Origin: CAYVQZ01 sp964453435
GTDB taxonomy: Bacteria > Abyssobacteria > SURF-5
Assembly: GCA_964453435.1 (NCBI GenBank)
Contig: CAYVQZ010000049.1
Span: 1-40,210 of the forward strand
Length of the DNA: 40,210 nt
Reading direction: 5' to 3'
The notes below the pieces were generated by a model. That model did no database searches. It saw only the letters and a list, made by a program, of their open reading frames with translations, and was not told where the DNA came from. The position numbers were made by a program, and so were the translations under genes. Positions 25,519 through 33,686 of the stretch are shown here, piece after piece (within the stretch, counting starts at the first letter, position 1; the number at the start of each line of letters is the position of its first letter).

Positions 25519-25921
25519 ACGAGTTGGAACCAGCCTGGCGAGATGAAACAATTCGGCATGAGGACTCCGCTCCGACGACAATGAGTCTGTCCCGCGCTTC
25601 GGGAATCCGTGCGTCCGGGCAGTTCGCTCACCTGTTCCGCAGGGCGTGCGGGACCCCGCTTCGCTCAGCGAAGAACCGTCCGGATTCGCCGGTCAAGAAG
25701 CCGCAGCGAAATTTCGTTGCGGGGACATTGTATCTCTGTCCTCCCGTTGGAAGCCAAGCGGGGGGAGAGGCGGGCTTGGGCGGGGCAGACATTTTGTATG
25801 GCAAATTTCCCGCTGGAAAATCAACCTCGGCAACCGTGCGGCGGATACACAGGCCCCCGGCGCCGGTGAATCGTGAGACGGATTGCCCCCGATTTTTTCT
25901 TCGAGATTGCGTGTCTGCACA
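25519..25921. other. Intergenic region between convergent genes
   Basis: About 400 bases. It contains one CTGTCCC (25587-25593) of the dispersed palindrome type and several GC-rich inverted fragments. Open frames here have no motif. No T-tract terminator was found. Confidence 0.5.
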
Positions 25922-26623
25922 TCACCACAGAATCCGCGGGGTGCGGTAGCGGGTGCGCAGTTGCCGGTTGTGTTCTTTCGAACCGTCGAGGTTGGCGCTC
26001 TTGAACACGGGCGGCTCGATTTTCTGTTCGATGAGCCAGCCAGCAGCCGCTATCATGACCTCGTTCATGATGTACGCGCCGGTTATCGTGGAGGTAGGGC
26101 CGACGGGGGTGTCGAAACCATCAAGTTGAACTGCGGCGTCGCCGGGCTCTCCGAGATTGTCCAAGACGACGTCGGCCAGCTCGAAAAGCCTCGTTCCGCT
26201 CGAGTGCCTGGAAGTGACGGATTTCGAATGAGCCAGAGAAGTGATGGCAATGACCTTCAGCCCCTTTTCCTTTCCCGCCATGGCGACCTCGACAGGCGCC
26301 GCGTTGCGTCCGGAGTTCGAGATAACAATGAGGCAGTCATGTTCGGAGAGGACCACCGGCGTCATCAGCGCGCGGCCGTAGCCCTCAACCTGTTCGGATA
26401 AACCCCTGAGCGGGTCGATTATCGCGCTGACGGCCGCCAATCCGCCGGCCCGGCCATGCGCCTCATAGGCGATGGCGGCCGAGTGTCCGCTGCCGAACGT
26501 GTGGACGATCCCGCCATCTTTGATTGTATGGCCGACAATGAGGCCAGCCTGCCTGATTTGCTCGAGCTGGGTGGAACGAATTTCCGAAAGCAGTTCGGTG
26601 ACTTTTTCGTAGTAAGCGCTCAT
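25922..26623 (-). CDS. SIS-domain phosphosugar-binding protein
   Basis: 233-aa sugar isomerase fold protein. HTFGSGHSAAIAYEAHGRAGG and VISNSGRNAAPVEVA are the two SIS phosphosugar-binding loops. The size and sequence resemble the UPF0309 family, whose function is not established. It overlaps the upstream kinase by ATGA. The ATG at 26623 has AAGGGAGAAGAA just upstream; a TTG at 26641 is less likely. With the kinase it suggests handling of an N-acetylated amino sugar after phosphorylation, by inference. Confidence 0.85.
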   Translation of the reverse strand: MSAYYEKVTELLSEIRSTQLEQIRQAGLIVGHTIKDGGIVHTFGSGHSAAIAYEAHGRAGGLAAVSAIIDPLRGLSEQVEGYGRALMTPVVLSEHDCLIVISNSGRNAAPVEVAMAGKEKGLKVIAITSLAHSKSVTSRHSSGTRLFELADVVLDNLGEPGDAAVQLDGFDTPVGPTSTITGAYIMNEVMIAAAGWLIEQKIEPPVFKSANLDGSKEHNRQLRTRYRTPRILW

Positions 26624-27606
26624 TTCTTCTCCCTTCCGCAATCTGAGTCACGATGTCGTGTAACGTTATGATACAGGGTGTCGATAAGGCCATCGCTTAT
26701 GGGCACACCAACTGAGTCGAGTGCCATGATGACGGCGCCGGCGACAGCAGGCAGGCGGGGTATCGAGATGTTTGCCCCAGCGCGAAGCTTCTTCAGCTTT
26801 GCGGATATAGTATGGGATAGCTCGCTTTTGCGTCGGAGGATTCCGCCGCAAAGGAAGACGGGAAATCCATCGTCCGCACCGAACAATTCCGCAAGGACCG
26901 GGAAGGCCAGGCCGGCCAGTTTTTGTCCGGCCTCATGAAGGATATTCAGGGCAACGGAGTCTCCATTATCGGCCGCCGCAAAGATCAGCGGGGCCATCGC
27001 GGCGAGTTTGTGCCGTTTCATGGAGCGGGCGTACAGGCGTTTTTTGAGTTCCCGGAGGTCGCGGACCTGAAGGTGCTGTTTGATGCGTTCAACCATTTCG
27101 GTCTTCTGTGCTCTTCCTTCGAATGCCTTGACTGCGGCCGTGAGGGCCATGCGAGTCAAATCGTAACCGCTGCCTTCGTCGCCGATAAGCGGTCCCCAGC
27201 CGCCTGTGCTCTTTTCGTCGCAATGCTCATTTCTTCCTTTGCAGAACGAGCCTGTGCCTGCCGCGATGACGACACCCCATCCGCGGGTTTTTTCGAGGCC
27301 GGCGGCAAGATTTATTTCGAATTCATCGGTGAATAGAATTTCCCGGGTTCCGGCAAGGCGGTAAATGAGGTCTGAGGTTGTGGAAGGGAGGTGCGGGCCG
27401 GCGACGACGGCCTTTTTGACGGGCACACGGGAATTTTCGAGCGCCTCGGACAAAGCGTCGATGACAGCGCGTTCAGCGGATTTGACGGATACGAAATTGG
27501 TGTTTGCCGGTCCGCCATCACCGGCGGAAGCAATGCGGCCGTCTTCGGCGACTATCATGGAGCGTGTATGTGTGCCGCCTGCGTCGAGTCCTATCACATA
27601 CGCCAT
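26620..27606 (-). CDS. N-acetylglucosamine kinase-like ATPase (BadF/BadG family)
   Basis: 328-aa ASKHA-fold kinase. Phosphate-1 is GLDAGGTHTRS (6-16), phosphate-2 is IAAGTGSFCKG and the sugar/adenine regions are GGWGPLIGDEGSG and CGGILRR. This set is characteristic of eukaryotic-like NAGK and bacterial GlcNAc or muramyl kinases, giving a sugar 6-phosphate. It is the first gene of a two-gene unit with the SIS protein, which would act on the product. The start codon ATG at 27606 gives the canonical N-terminus. The exact sugar is not determined by sequence. Confidence 0.85.
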   Translation of the reverse strand: MAYVIGLDAGGTHTRSMIVAEDGRIASAGDGGPANTNFVSVKSAERAVIDALSEALENSRVPVKKAVVAGPHLPSTTSDLIYRLAGTREILFTDEFEINLAAGLEKTRGWGVVIAAGTGSFCKGRNEHCDEKSTGGWGPLIGDEGSGYDLTRMALTAAVKAFEGRAQKTEMVERIKQHLQVRDLRELKKRLYARSMKRHKLAAMAPLIFAAADNGDSVALNILHEAGQKLAGLAFPVLAELFGADDGFPVFLCGGILRRKSELSHTISAKLKKLRAGANISIPRLPAVAGAVIMALDSVGVPISDGLIDTLYHNVTRHRDSDCGREKK

Positions 27607-27702
27607 AGCCCATTTTTCCGGGAACGTTTCAAATTACATAAGTGCTGTTTTTCAAGCGACTTAATAGTTCCAATATTGCCTGGCTGGGGCCGTCTCGGAG
27701 GT

Positions 27703-27731
27703 TTGACAAAAACGTGAACCGATGGTATAAT
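27703..27731 (+). promoter_or_regulatory. Perfect-consensus sigma-70 promoter
   Basis: TTGACA (27703-27708), exactly 17 bases, TATAAT (27726-27731). The start would be near 27738, about 60-80 bases before the coiled-coil gene. It is the best match to consensus in the window. Confidence 0.75.
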
Positions 27732-27799
27732 TTAAATGGTTTAGTGGCTTTTTCAAATTCTTTTGAAAAGCAAAAGCTTTTGAGAAAAGGGTCATATCC

Positions 27800-28483
27800 G
27801 TGGGTGTCAGGCTGAACATGGTGAGCGAATTCACTCCTCGGATTCGCATCGAGACGGCGGATACAAGCCAACGAACCGCAAATGTATCCCCAAGGCCCAA
27901 CAACGAGGAAACCAGCATCCGGCCGTCTTCGGTCCGGCTTTCTCGAGCCGAGTATGGGGCTGGCCCAACCGTTTTGAGCGTTGCCGGAAACCCCGAGAGG
28001 TTGCAGGCTCCGCGTTCTGAGCAAGCGGAGCAGACTCCGGTCTATGTGACAAACTCTGGCGGAGGCGCCCAAGAGGATTCAGAACAAGGGGGCGTCCCGG
28101 ATGCCGGCGCCCCGCTGCGTATTCGCAATTTTCGTTTCCTGGCGGCAGCGCAATCAGCCCGCGAGCGCGAACTTGAATCGAGGCACGACCAACTCGAGCG
28201 ACGGCTCGAGAGTGTAACCTCACGACTGGCGCTTGCCGATTCTTTAATGGTGCAGATTGACGCACGGCTCAAGAGAGCCCGCCTCGAGCGGGACCTCGAT
28301 ATGATAACCAGTCAAATGAGGCGTCTTCGTCTCGAAAGCGCTTTCCAAACATCTCCTGCAGCGAATCAGGTCACTGATACTTCGGGCACGGAGTTTTCGG
28401 GAGCAGTTCGAGTCTCTCCGCCCATTTCGGCGCAAAATCCAAATCCATCGGACAGCGCAACCATTTTCAATCTGCTCGCCTGA
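27800..28483 (+). CDS. Orphan coiled-coil protein, unknown function
   Basis: 227 aa, not recognised. Residues 1-105 are rich in Ser, Pro, Thr, Gly and charged residues and look disordered. Residues about 115-180 (SARERELESRHDQLERRLES and following, to RRLRLESAF) are strongly charged heptad-like sequence, probably a coiled coil. The tail is again Ser/Pro/Asn-rich. No signal peptide or membrane segment is seen. The start is GTG at 27800 with AAAGGG eight bases upstream; an in-frame ATG at 27818 is an alternative. The perfect promoter upstream argues that it is expressed. It is not followed by a gene on the same strand. Confidence 0.6.
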   Translation: MGVRLNMVSEFTPRIRIETADTSQRTANVSPRPNNEETSIRPSSVRLSRAEYGAGPTVLSVAGNPERLQAPRSEQAEQTPVYVTNSGGGAQEDSEQGGVPDAGAPLRIRNFRFLAAAQSARERELESRHDQLERRLESVTSRLALADSLMVQIDARLKRARLERDLDMITSQMRRLRLESAFQTSPAANQVTDTSGTEFSGAVRVSPPISAQNPNPSDSATIFNLLA

Positions 28484-28626
28484 TATGATTGGCAGCCGCT
28501 GTTCGCGCCTTGCCGAATTCGGAACGTAGTCTACCTCAAGAGCAACCGCTTGTCAAATTCTGCGTTCGTGTCAGCCCGTTCAGAGTGGAATTTCAAGAAT
28601 GGTCGCTGGTGAGGAAAAAAAAATAA

Positions 28627-28701
28627 GCAAAGGGGAATCCGCTCCGCAAAACTTCGAATCAATGCACCGTCAAAACAACACGGAGCGGACTCTTCCTTTG
28701 C
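28627..28701. repeat. Imperfect inverted repeat, about 20 bp arms
   Basis: GCAAAGGGGAATCCGCTCCG (28627-28646) and the complement of 28681-28701 match apart from a one-base gap and a few mismatches, around a 34-base interior. It could be a REP-like element or terminator-less hairpin. Confidence 0.5.
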
Positions 28702-28773
28702 CCTAGGAGGGGATTAGGAAAATATAATGCCGGGCAGGTGGAAACCCTTGTCCCATTTTTATCAATTGCCCTC

Positions 28774-28902
28774 TCAAAACGCTTGTCTCCCAGCAAGTGT
28801 TTTAATCAGGTAACCACCTACCCAATAGCAAACTGGTTCTAGTAGCCACATGTGAGCAAGCACAATGCCAATATCAATGAAGCCCAAAATTGCCTCCGTC
28901 AT
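28774..28902 (-). CDS. Possible 42-aa membrane protein
   Basis: A short open frame on the minus strand, ATG at 28902 to TGA at 28774-28776. Its middle (residues 5-37: ILGFIDIGIVLAH, WLLEPVCYWVGGYLIKTL) is hydrophobic with one or two potential membrane helices, ending with basic RQAF. AGAAGGG lies about six bases upstream. Codon use is AT-richer than neighbouring genes. I cannot assign a family, and such a short frame could be chance. Confidence 0.3.
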   Translation of the reverse strand: MTEAILGFIDIGIVLAHMWLLEPVCYWVGGYLIKTLAGRQAF

Positions 28903-29000
28903 AAGCCCTTCTTCATAAGTATCTTACATATCCGATTTGAAGTTGAGCTTTCCTGTTTTTGCGGTCAGGCGCACCAAAAAGCGAGGGTCTGGTTGTAACA

Positions 29001-29040
29001 ATAGGTTACAGGCCTGGCCTTATTTGTTAATGTAACCTAT
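29001..29040. promoter_or_regulatory. ATAGGTTACA/TGTAACCTAT inverted repeat
   Basis: A perfect 10-bp inverted repeat, ATAGGTTACA (29001-29010) and TGTAACCTAT (29031-29040), is separated by 20 bases. GTTAC elements recur in direct orientation at 29081-29102. It sits past the 3' end of the phosphorelay cluster. It could be an operator, a hairpin or debris. Confidence 0.35.
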
Positions 29041-29131
29041 GTTCCAACAGCAAGTTATACGCATAGATGACAGTTGGAGGTTACCGTTACGATACGTTAC
29101 AAAAGCGGATAGAGAGGCAGCGAGGCGGCGA

Positions 29132-30496
29132 TTATTTGTTGGAAGCGACATCCGGGATGTTATATTGCACCATTTTTCTATAGAGTTTCGGGCGGCTGAT
29201 TCCGAGAATTCGGGAGGCCTTGGTTTTGTTTCCGCCCTGGCTTTCCAGGACGAGTTGAATATGCTTTTTTTCGACCTCGTTCAAGGAAAGCGAGGCGGCA
29301 GAACGGGAATCATTCGGCGAGTCGGCATTGCCGAGTGTGGGGATTTCGCGCAAGGTAATGAGTCCGTTATTCGAGAGAATGATAGCGCGCTCAATGACAT
29401 TCGATAGCTCTCGCACGTTGCCGGGCCAGGCGTATTCTTCGAAGGCCTGCAGGACTTCACGAGTGACCCTGATATTGTCTGCATTGGGATAGCGGGAGGA
29501 GCGAATGAAATGCTCCACGAGTAGGGGAATGTCATCCTTTCTTTTCCGCAACGGAGGCAATGTGATGCTGACGACATTGATTCGGTAGAAGAGATCTTCG
29601 CGAAACCTTCCTGTAACGGTTTCTTCGCTGAGTTTTTTGTTCGTGGCGCATATGACGCGCACATCGACCTCGATTTCCTTAATGTCGCCGACCCGGCGGA
29701 ACCGTCCGGTTTCCAGCACGCGCAGCAATTTGACCTGCATTCCCGGGCTCATTTCGCTGATTTCGTCGATGAAGAGGGTTCCGGAATCCGCTATTTCGAA
29801 CAGCCCGCTTTTCTGCTTGATGGCTCCTGTGAAGGCGCCCTTTTCATGACCGAAGAGTTCGCTTTCCAGGAGCGTTTCGGGAACCGCTCCACAATTGATA
29901 ACAACAAAGGGACCGTCGCTCCGGTTGCTGCTTTGATGGGCGGCGTTGGCGACCACTTCTTTTCCGGTCCCGCTCTCGCCTTCGATGAGGACGGTGGATT
30001 CGGTGGGGGCGACTCTCGATATGAGCGTTTTGACCTGCTGCATCGCAGGACTTTCGCCGATAAGGTTCACGGCGCCGGTTCTGAGTTGCAGTTCATGTTG
30101 TCGTGTGACCTTTTCCGTAAGCTGTTTCTTTTCGTATGCTTTCTGTACGACGACCTGGAGTTCCGAGAGCTGACACGGTTTGGTGAGGAAGTCATACGCT
30201 CCCAGCTTCATCGCCTCTATCGCGACATCGACCGTTGCCTGTCCCGTCAGGAACACGACCTCGGTAAAAGGCTGATACTCCCTTGTCTTTTTCAAAAGGT
30301 CGATACCGTCCATGCCAGGCATGCGGAGGTCGAGTATTCCGACGTCAAAGGGTTCTGTCTTGATTTTTTCGAGGGCCTCTTCGCCCGTTGCAGCGAGTGT
30401 TACGGAGTCGCCAAGCATACTGAAACGTTCTCCGAGAAGGTTTCGATAGGCTTCCTCATCATCCACAATCAAGATTCGTATTGGCTTTTTCTTCAT
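29132..30496 (-). CDS. Sigma-54-dependent response regulator (NtrC family)
   Basis: 454 aa. The receiver (1-120) has the acidic pair D12/D13 (VDDEE), phosphoacceptor D56 (LDLRMP) and K106 (FLTKP). The AAA+ domain has Walker A GESGTGKE (173-180), GAFTGA (220-225), which contacts sigma-54, Walker B GTLFIDEIS and the R-finger region. The C-terminal Fis-type helix-turn-helix (NKTKASRILGISRPKLYRKM) binds DNA. It should activate sigma-54 promoters when phosphorylated. Its ATG overlaps the stop of the upstream PAS kinase (ATGA), which is the probable partner. It is the output of the five-gene cluster; no sigma-54 promoter was found nearby. Confidence 0.95.
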   Translation of the reverse strand: MKKKPIRILIVDDEEAYRNLLGERFSMLGDSVTLAATGEEALEKIKTEPFDVGILDLRMPGMDGIDLLKKTREYQPFTEVVFLTGQATVDVAIEAMKLGAYDFLTKPCQLSELQVVVQKAYEKKQLTEKVTRQHELQLRTGAVNLIGESPAMQQVKTLISRVAPTESTVLIEGESGTGKEVVANAAHQSSNRSDGPFVVINCGAVPETLLESELFGHEKGAFTGAIKQKSGLFEIADSGTLFIDEISEMSPGMQVKLLRVLETGRFRRVGDIKEIEVDVRVICATNKKLSEETVTGRFREDLFYRINVVSITLPPLRKRKDDIPLLVEHFIRSSRYPNADNIRVTREVLQAFEEYAWPGNVRELSNVIERAIILSNNGLITLREIPTLGNADSPNDSRSAASLSLNEVEKKHIQLVLESQGGNKTKASRILGISRPKLYRKMVQYNIPDVASNK

Positions 30497-32028
30497 TTTT
30501 TGGATTTCGGTTGTTTCAAAGGTATTCGGACAGTGAAACGGGTCCCTTCTCCGGGCTTGCTTTCAACCTCGATCCTTCCGTTCAAGTTCTGTATGATGCC
30601 AAAACAAATGGACAATCCGAGGCCGGTCCCCTTGCCGATTGGTTTCGTGGTAAAAAACGGGTCGAAAATCTTTTTGATGTTTTCCTCGGGCACTCCGATG
30701 CCGTCGTCAACGAAGTCGATTCGCACCAGACCGTTTTCCGTTTTGATTTCTATGGTTACGGTTCCATCGGGATCGGTAGCGTCGAGGGCGTTGTTGACCA
30801 AGTTCAGGAATACTTGCTCGAGCTGGTGCGGGTCCGCGTGCAGCGACGGAGGATGCTCGGGCAGTATTGCCGTAATTCTCTTTCCCTCCGACAGAGCGCG
30901 GTTTTCCACGAGGGCGAGGGTTTCCTCGATGAGCTTTGCCAGGTTCACATCGACCGAATGGATTTCTGTTTTGCGTGCGAAATTGAGCAGTCCCTGGGTA
31001 ATCTTCTTGCAGCGCTCGGCTTGTTCCCGGATGATATCGATGTGTTTGGACAATCTCGCGGCCATCGCCTGCGGGTTGTCGCGACAGTGTTCAACGAGAA
31101 ATTGCACCTGTTCGGCGGTGCCGCTGATGATGCCGACCGGGTTGTTAATTTCATGGGCCACACCCGAGGCGAGTTCTCCGATGGCGGCCATCTTGCTTGC
31201 CTGGAGCAACTGCGCCTCCATCTGTTTTCTTTCGGTGATATCGCGGGCGATGCCCAGCACTCCCACGATCTCTTCACCCTTCCGAATGGGGGTGAGGTTG
31301 ATAAGGACGTTGAAAAGTTTGTCGTCGTTTCCGCGGATGACGGACTCATACCGCGCAACGCTGCCTTTCAGCGTTTTTCGGAAGTATTTTTCGTGTCTCG
31401 GCTGGTCCTTCTGAAGAACATACTTGCTGTAATGGTCTCTTTCGCTTCGATAGAAGGTGTAGCCCATGATTCCCTGGCCCATTTTATTGAGAAACGTAAC
31501 GTTTCCTTCCGAATCGAGGGTATAAATGATGTCGTTCGCATTGTCGATCAGGTTCTGGAGATACTGTTCGGTTTCGGCGACCTGAAATTGGAGCACCCGT
31601 TTCTCCGTGATGTCATTCATCACGGCGAGGACGCCTTTCACCCCGCTTCCATCCAATATGGGGATGCCTTTCAAATTGAAAAAAATATCCCGCCCCTGCC
31701 GGTCCTTCCTCTGAAGATTCACGAGTTCCATAACCCGCCGTTCGCTGATCACTTGTTTGAACCGTTCCTCTACGCCGAGCTGGGCCAAATCAGGAAGAAG
31801 TTCAAAGATATTCTTGCCAACCAGTTCGTCCGTGTCCCATTGATACTGTTCCACCATGTGCGCATTAACCCGCGTCACGACTCCGTTGCAATCGAGGACA
31901 TATACGCCCACATCGATAGAATCGATGAAGGACTCGAACATTAGTTCGGCCCACTTGAGGGAGAGCAACGGCAGGATTTTTTTTCGTTCCGTCGCTACGG
32001 TTTTTCTGGATTTCACTGGTTTCGTCAT
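30493..32028 (-). CDS. PAS-PAS sensor histidine kinase (NtrB-like)
   Basis: 511 aa, no membrane segment, therefore likely cytoplasmic. Two PAS domains lie at about 25-145 and 155-270. The HisKA domain has H292 in ASGVAHEINNPVG, with the HEIN motif typical of NtrB/HK4-type kinases. The ATP-binding domain has N-box NLVNNALDA and G-boxes DDGIGVPEE and GKGTGLGLSI. It overlaps the sigma-54 regulator by 4 bases, making it the direct phosphodonor by context. It may sense redox or a small molecule through PAS; no haem- or FAD-binding residue can be assigned. Confidence 0.92.
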   Translation of the reverse strand: MTKPVKSRKTVATERKKILPLLSLKWAELMFESFIDSIDVGVYVLDCNGVVTRVNAHMVEQYQWDTDELVGKNIFELLPDLAQLGVEERFKQVISERRVMELVNLQRKDRQGRDIFFNLKGIPILDGSGVKGVLAVMNDITEKRVLQFQVAETEQYLQNLIDNANDIIYTLDSEGNVTFLNKMGQGIMGYTFYRSERDHYSKYVLQKDQPRHEKYFRKTLKGSVARYESVIRGNDDKLFNVLINLTPIRKGEEIVGVLGIARDITERKQMEAQLLQASKMAAIGELASGVAHEINNPVGIISGTAEQVQFLVEHCRDNPQAMAARLSKHIDIIREQAERCKKITQGLLNFARKTEIHSVDVNLAKLIEETLALVENRALSEGKRITAILPEHPPSLHADPHQLEQVFLNLVNNALDATDPDGTVTIEIKTENGLVRIDFVDDGIGVPEENIKKIFDPFFTTKPIGKGTGLGLSICFGIIQNLNGRIEVESKPGEGTRFTVRIPLKQPKSKK

Positions 32029-32074
32029 ATCCTTCGCCGTGTATCCGGAAGTCCCTGGACGAGCAAGCTCCCTG

Positions 32075-33253
32075 CTACCGTTTCATTTGGCGAGCAGGAA
32101 ACGTAAAGGTCATCTTGGCGCCTGCCCCCTTTTCGCTCTCCGCCCAGATTTCTCCGCCGTTCATATGGACCAATTTTCTGGTGAGAGCCAGTCCCAATCC
32201 GCTGCCGGTGTGCGCAGAAGCGGCAGGGTCGGCGACCCGGTAAAATTCGGAGAAAATTTTTTGGCAATCTTCCTCCGACAGTCCGATACCGGTATCGGCG
32301 ACGCAAATCCTTACCCAGTCGTTGTCTTGTTCGGCGGTAACCTCAACGCTTCCTCCCGGAGGGGTGAACTTGAAAGCATTGGAGAGCAGGTTTTCGAGTA
32401 TGGTCGCGAGCTTTTGCGGGTCTGCATGGATGCGCGCGACAGCCGGTTCGACCTGAACGGAGGCACGGATTTTCTTGTCTCGTCGCGTGTTTTCGAATGC
32501 GCTGACAGCGGATTCGATTACCTCTTCCAGCGAAAACTCTGTCGTCTCGAGCGGCACTTTGCCGGTCTCGATCTTGAAAACGTCCACGATATTCGAAATG
32601 AGCCGCTGCAGTTCGCGGGCGCTTTCGAGCACATTGCCGACATATTTCGATTGTCGTTCATTGAGGCTGCCCACCAGTTCGTCCTGCAACATCTCGGAAA
32701 ATCCAATAATGACGTTCAATGGAGTGCGAAGCGCATGGCTCATGTTCCCAATGAATTCATATTTCAGGTGGCTTGCCTGCATGAGCTGAGTCGACATAGA
32801 TTTGAGCACCCGCTGCTGAAGCTCCAATTGTTCGCTGGTCTTGCGAGCCGTCTGCGACTCCCTCGCGAGTTCTTCATGCAGTCGCTTGATTCTGAGCATC
32901 GATTTTATCCGCGAAATCAGTTCCGCTCTGTCGATGGGGCGGCTCAGAAAATCGTCCGCTCCCACGGCAATTCCTTTCACACGGCTTTCCATATCCGTGA
33001 GCGCGGTCACCATGATCACGGGGATCGAGCTGGTTTCCGCCGCGCTCTTAATTTCCTTGCACACTTCAAAGCCGCTTTTCCTGGGCAGCATAATGTCAAG
33101 CAATATGAGGTCTGGTTTCTGCCGACTCACCTGAGAGAGCGCTTCTTCGCCGTCCATGGCAGACTCGATAATGTATCCCTCGTCGTCAAGCTGGGCCTTC
33201 AGCAATTCCACGTTCTTGGGGTCGTCTTCGACAATCAGGATACGAGCCTTCAT
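32075..33253 (-). CDS. Receiver-histidine kinase hybrid (REC-HisKA-HATPase)
   Basis: 392 aa. An N-terminal receiver (1-125) has the acidic pair D10/D11 (VEDD) and D53 (LLDIMLP), but the conserved Lys of the FLxKP motif is Arg (FLSRP, R105). A coiled coil (about 125-165) leads to HisKA with H173 in NMSHALRTPLN; the usual HELRTP Glu is Ala. The ATPase domain has NLLSNAFKF, ADTGIGLS and GSGLGLA. The receiver-first order suits a phosphorelay intermediate. I chose the ATG at 33253 (MKARILIVEDD, AGG about 8 bases upstream); a frame start at 33277 is an alternative that would leave 9 bases to the previous gene. Confidence 0.85.
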   Translation of the reverse strand: MKARILIVEDDPKNVELLKAQLDDEGYIIESAMDGEEALSQVSRQKPDLILLDIMLPRKSGFEVCKEIKSAAETSSIPVIMVTALTDMESRVKGIAVGADDFLSRPIDRAELISRIKSMLRIKRLHEELARESQTARKTSEQLELQQRVLKSMSTQLMQASHLKYEFIGNMSHALRTPLNVIIGFSEMLQDELVGSLNERQSKYVGNVLESARELQRLISNIVDVFKIETGKVPLETTEFSLEEVIESAVSAFENTRRDKKIRASVQVEPAVARIHADPQKLATILENLLSNAFKFTPPGGSVEVTAEQDNDWVRICVADTGIGLSEEDCQKIFSEFYRVADPAASAHTGSGLGLALTRKLVHMNGGEIWAESEKGAGAKMTFTFPARQMKR

Positions 33254-33286
33254 TTGAGTTGCCTGTTCTGAGGGCATTTCTCGGAT

Positions 33287-33670
33287 TTACCCTTTCGTTT
33301 TTTCCCCGAGGAACTTCTCGATAGCCTTGGGAAATTCCCGTGTGTCGATAGGTTTGGAAATGTATCCCGCGCATCCGTGCTGAAGGATTCTCTGCTCGTC
33401 GCCTCTCATGGCGTGGGCGGTCAGCGCCACGACAGGGATACCCTTGGTCTTCGGGTTCTTTTTCAGTTGTTCCGTCACTGCAAGGCCGTCCATGCCTGGC
33501 AACTGCACATCCATGAGAATGAGGTCCAACGGCTCGCGTTCCGTAATTTCGAGTGCTTCCTGTCCCGTCCTGGCCGAGAGAACGTGATGGCCGCAAAGTT
33601 TGAGCAGATCGACGACCAATTCCATATTCATCATATTGTCTTCGACGACGAGAATCCTGGCAGATGCCAT
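33287..33670 (-). CDS. Single-domain response regulator (DivK/CheY-like)
   Basis: 127-aa lone receiver. The acidic cluster is E10-D11 (VEDN), the phosphoacceptor is D54 (LILMDVQLPGMDG) and the conserved Lys is K106 (YISKPID). No output domain is present, so it would transfer phosphate or bind another protein. It sits between the membrane hybrid kinase and the REC kinase, fitting a shuttle between them. Start codons at 33670 (MASARILVVEDN) and 33679 are both reasonable, with an AAGGA upstream. The longer frame to 33709 adds unrelated basic residues. Confidence 0.88.
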   Translation of the reverse strand: MASARILVVEDNMMNMELVVDLLKLCGHHVLSARTGQEALEITEREPLDLILMDVQLPGMDGLAVTEQLKKNPKTKGIPVVALTAHAMRGDEQRILQHGCAGYISKPIDTREFPKAIEKFLGEKTKG

Positions 33671-33686
33671 ACCAATCATCTTCCTT

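Noticed and set aside
28627..28701. Inverted repeat as IS or MITE terminal repeats
   Set aside because: The arms are imperfect, the interior is only 34 bases and no target duplication or transposase is visible.
28727..28813. 28-aa plus-strand frame after AGGAGGGG
   Set aside because: Spacing from the AGGAGGGG is too long, and the peptide has no motif; it also overlaps the opposite-strand candidate.
29846..31944. Long plus-strand frames opposite the kinase and regulator
   Set aside because: These are antisense shadows of genes with full catalytic motifs, and have no recognisable domain.
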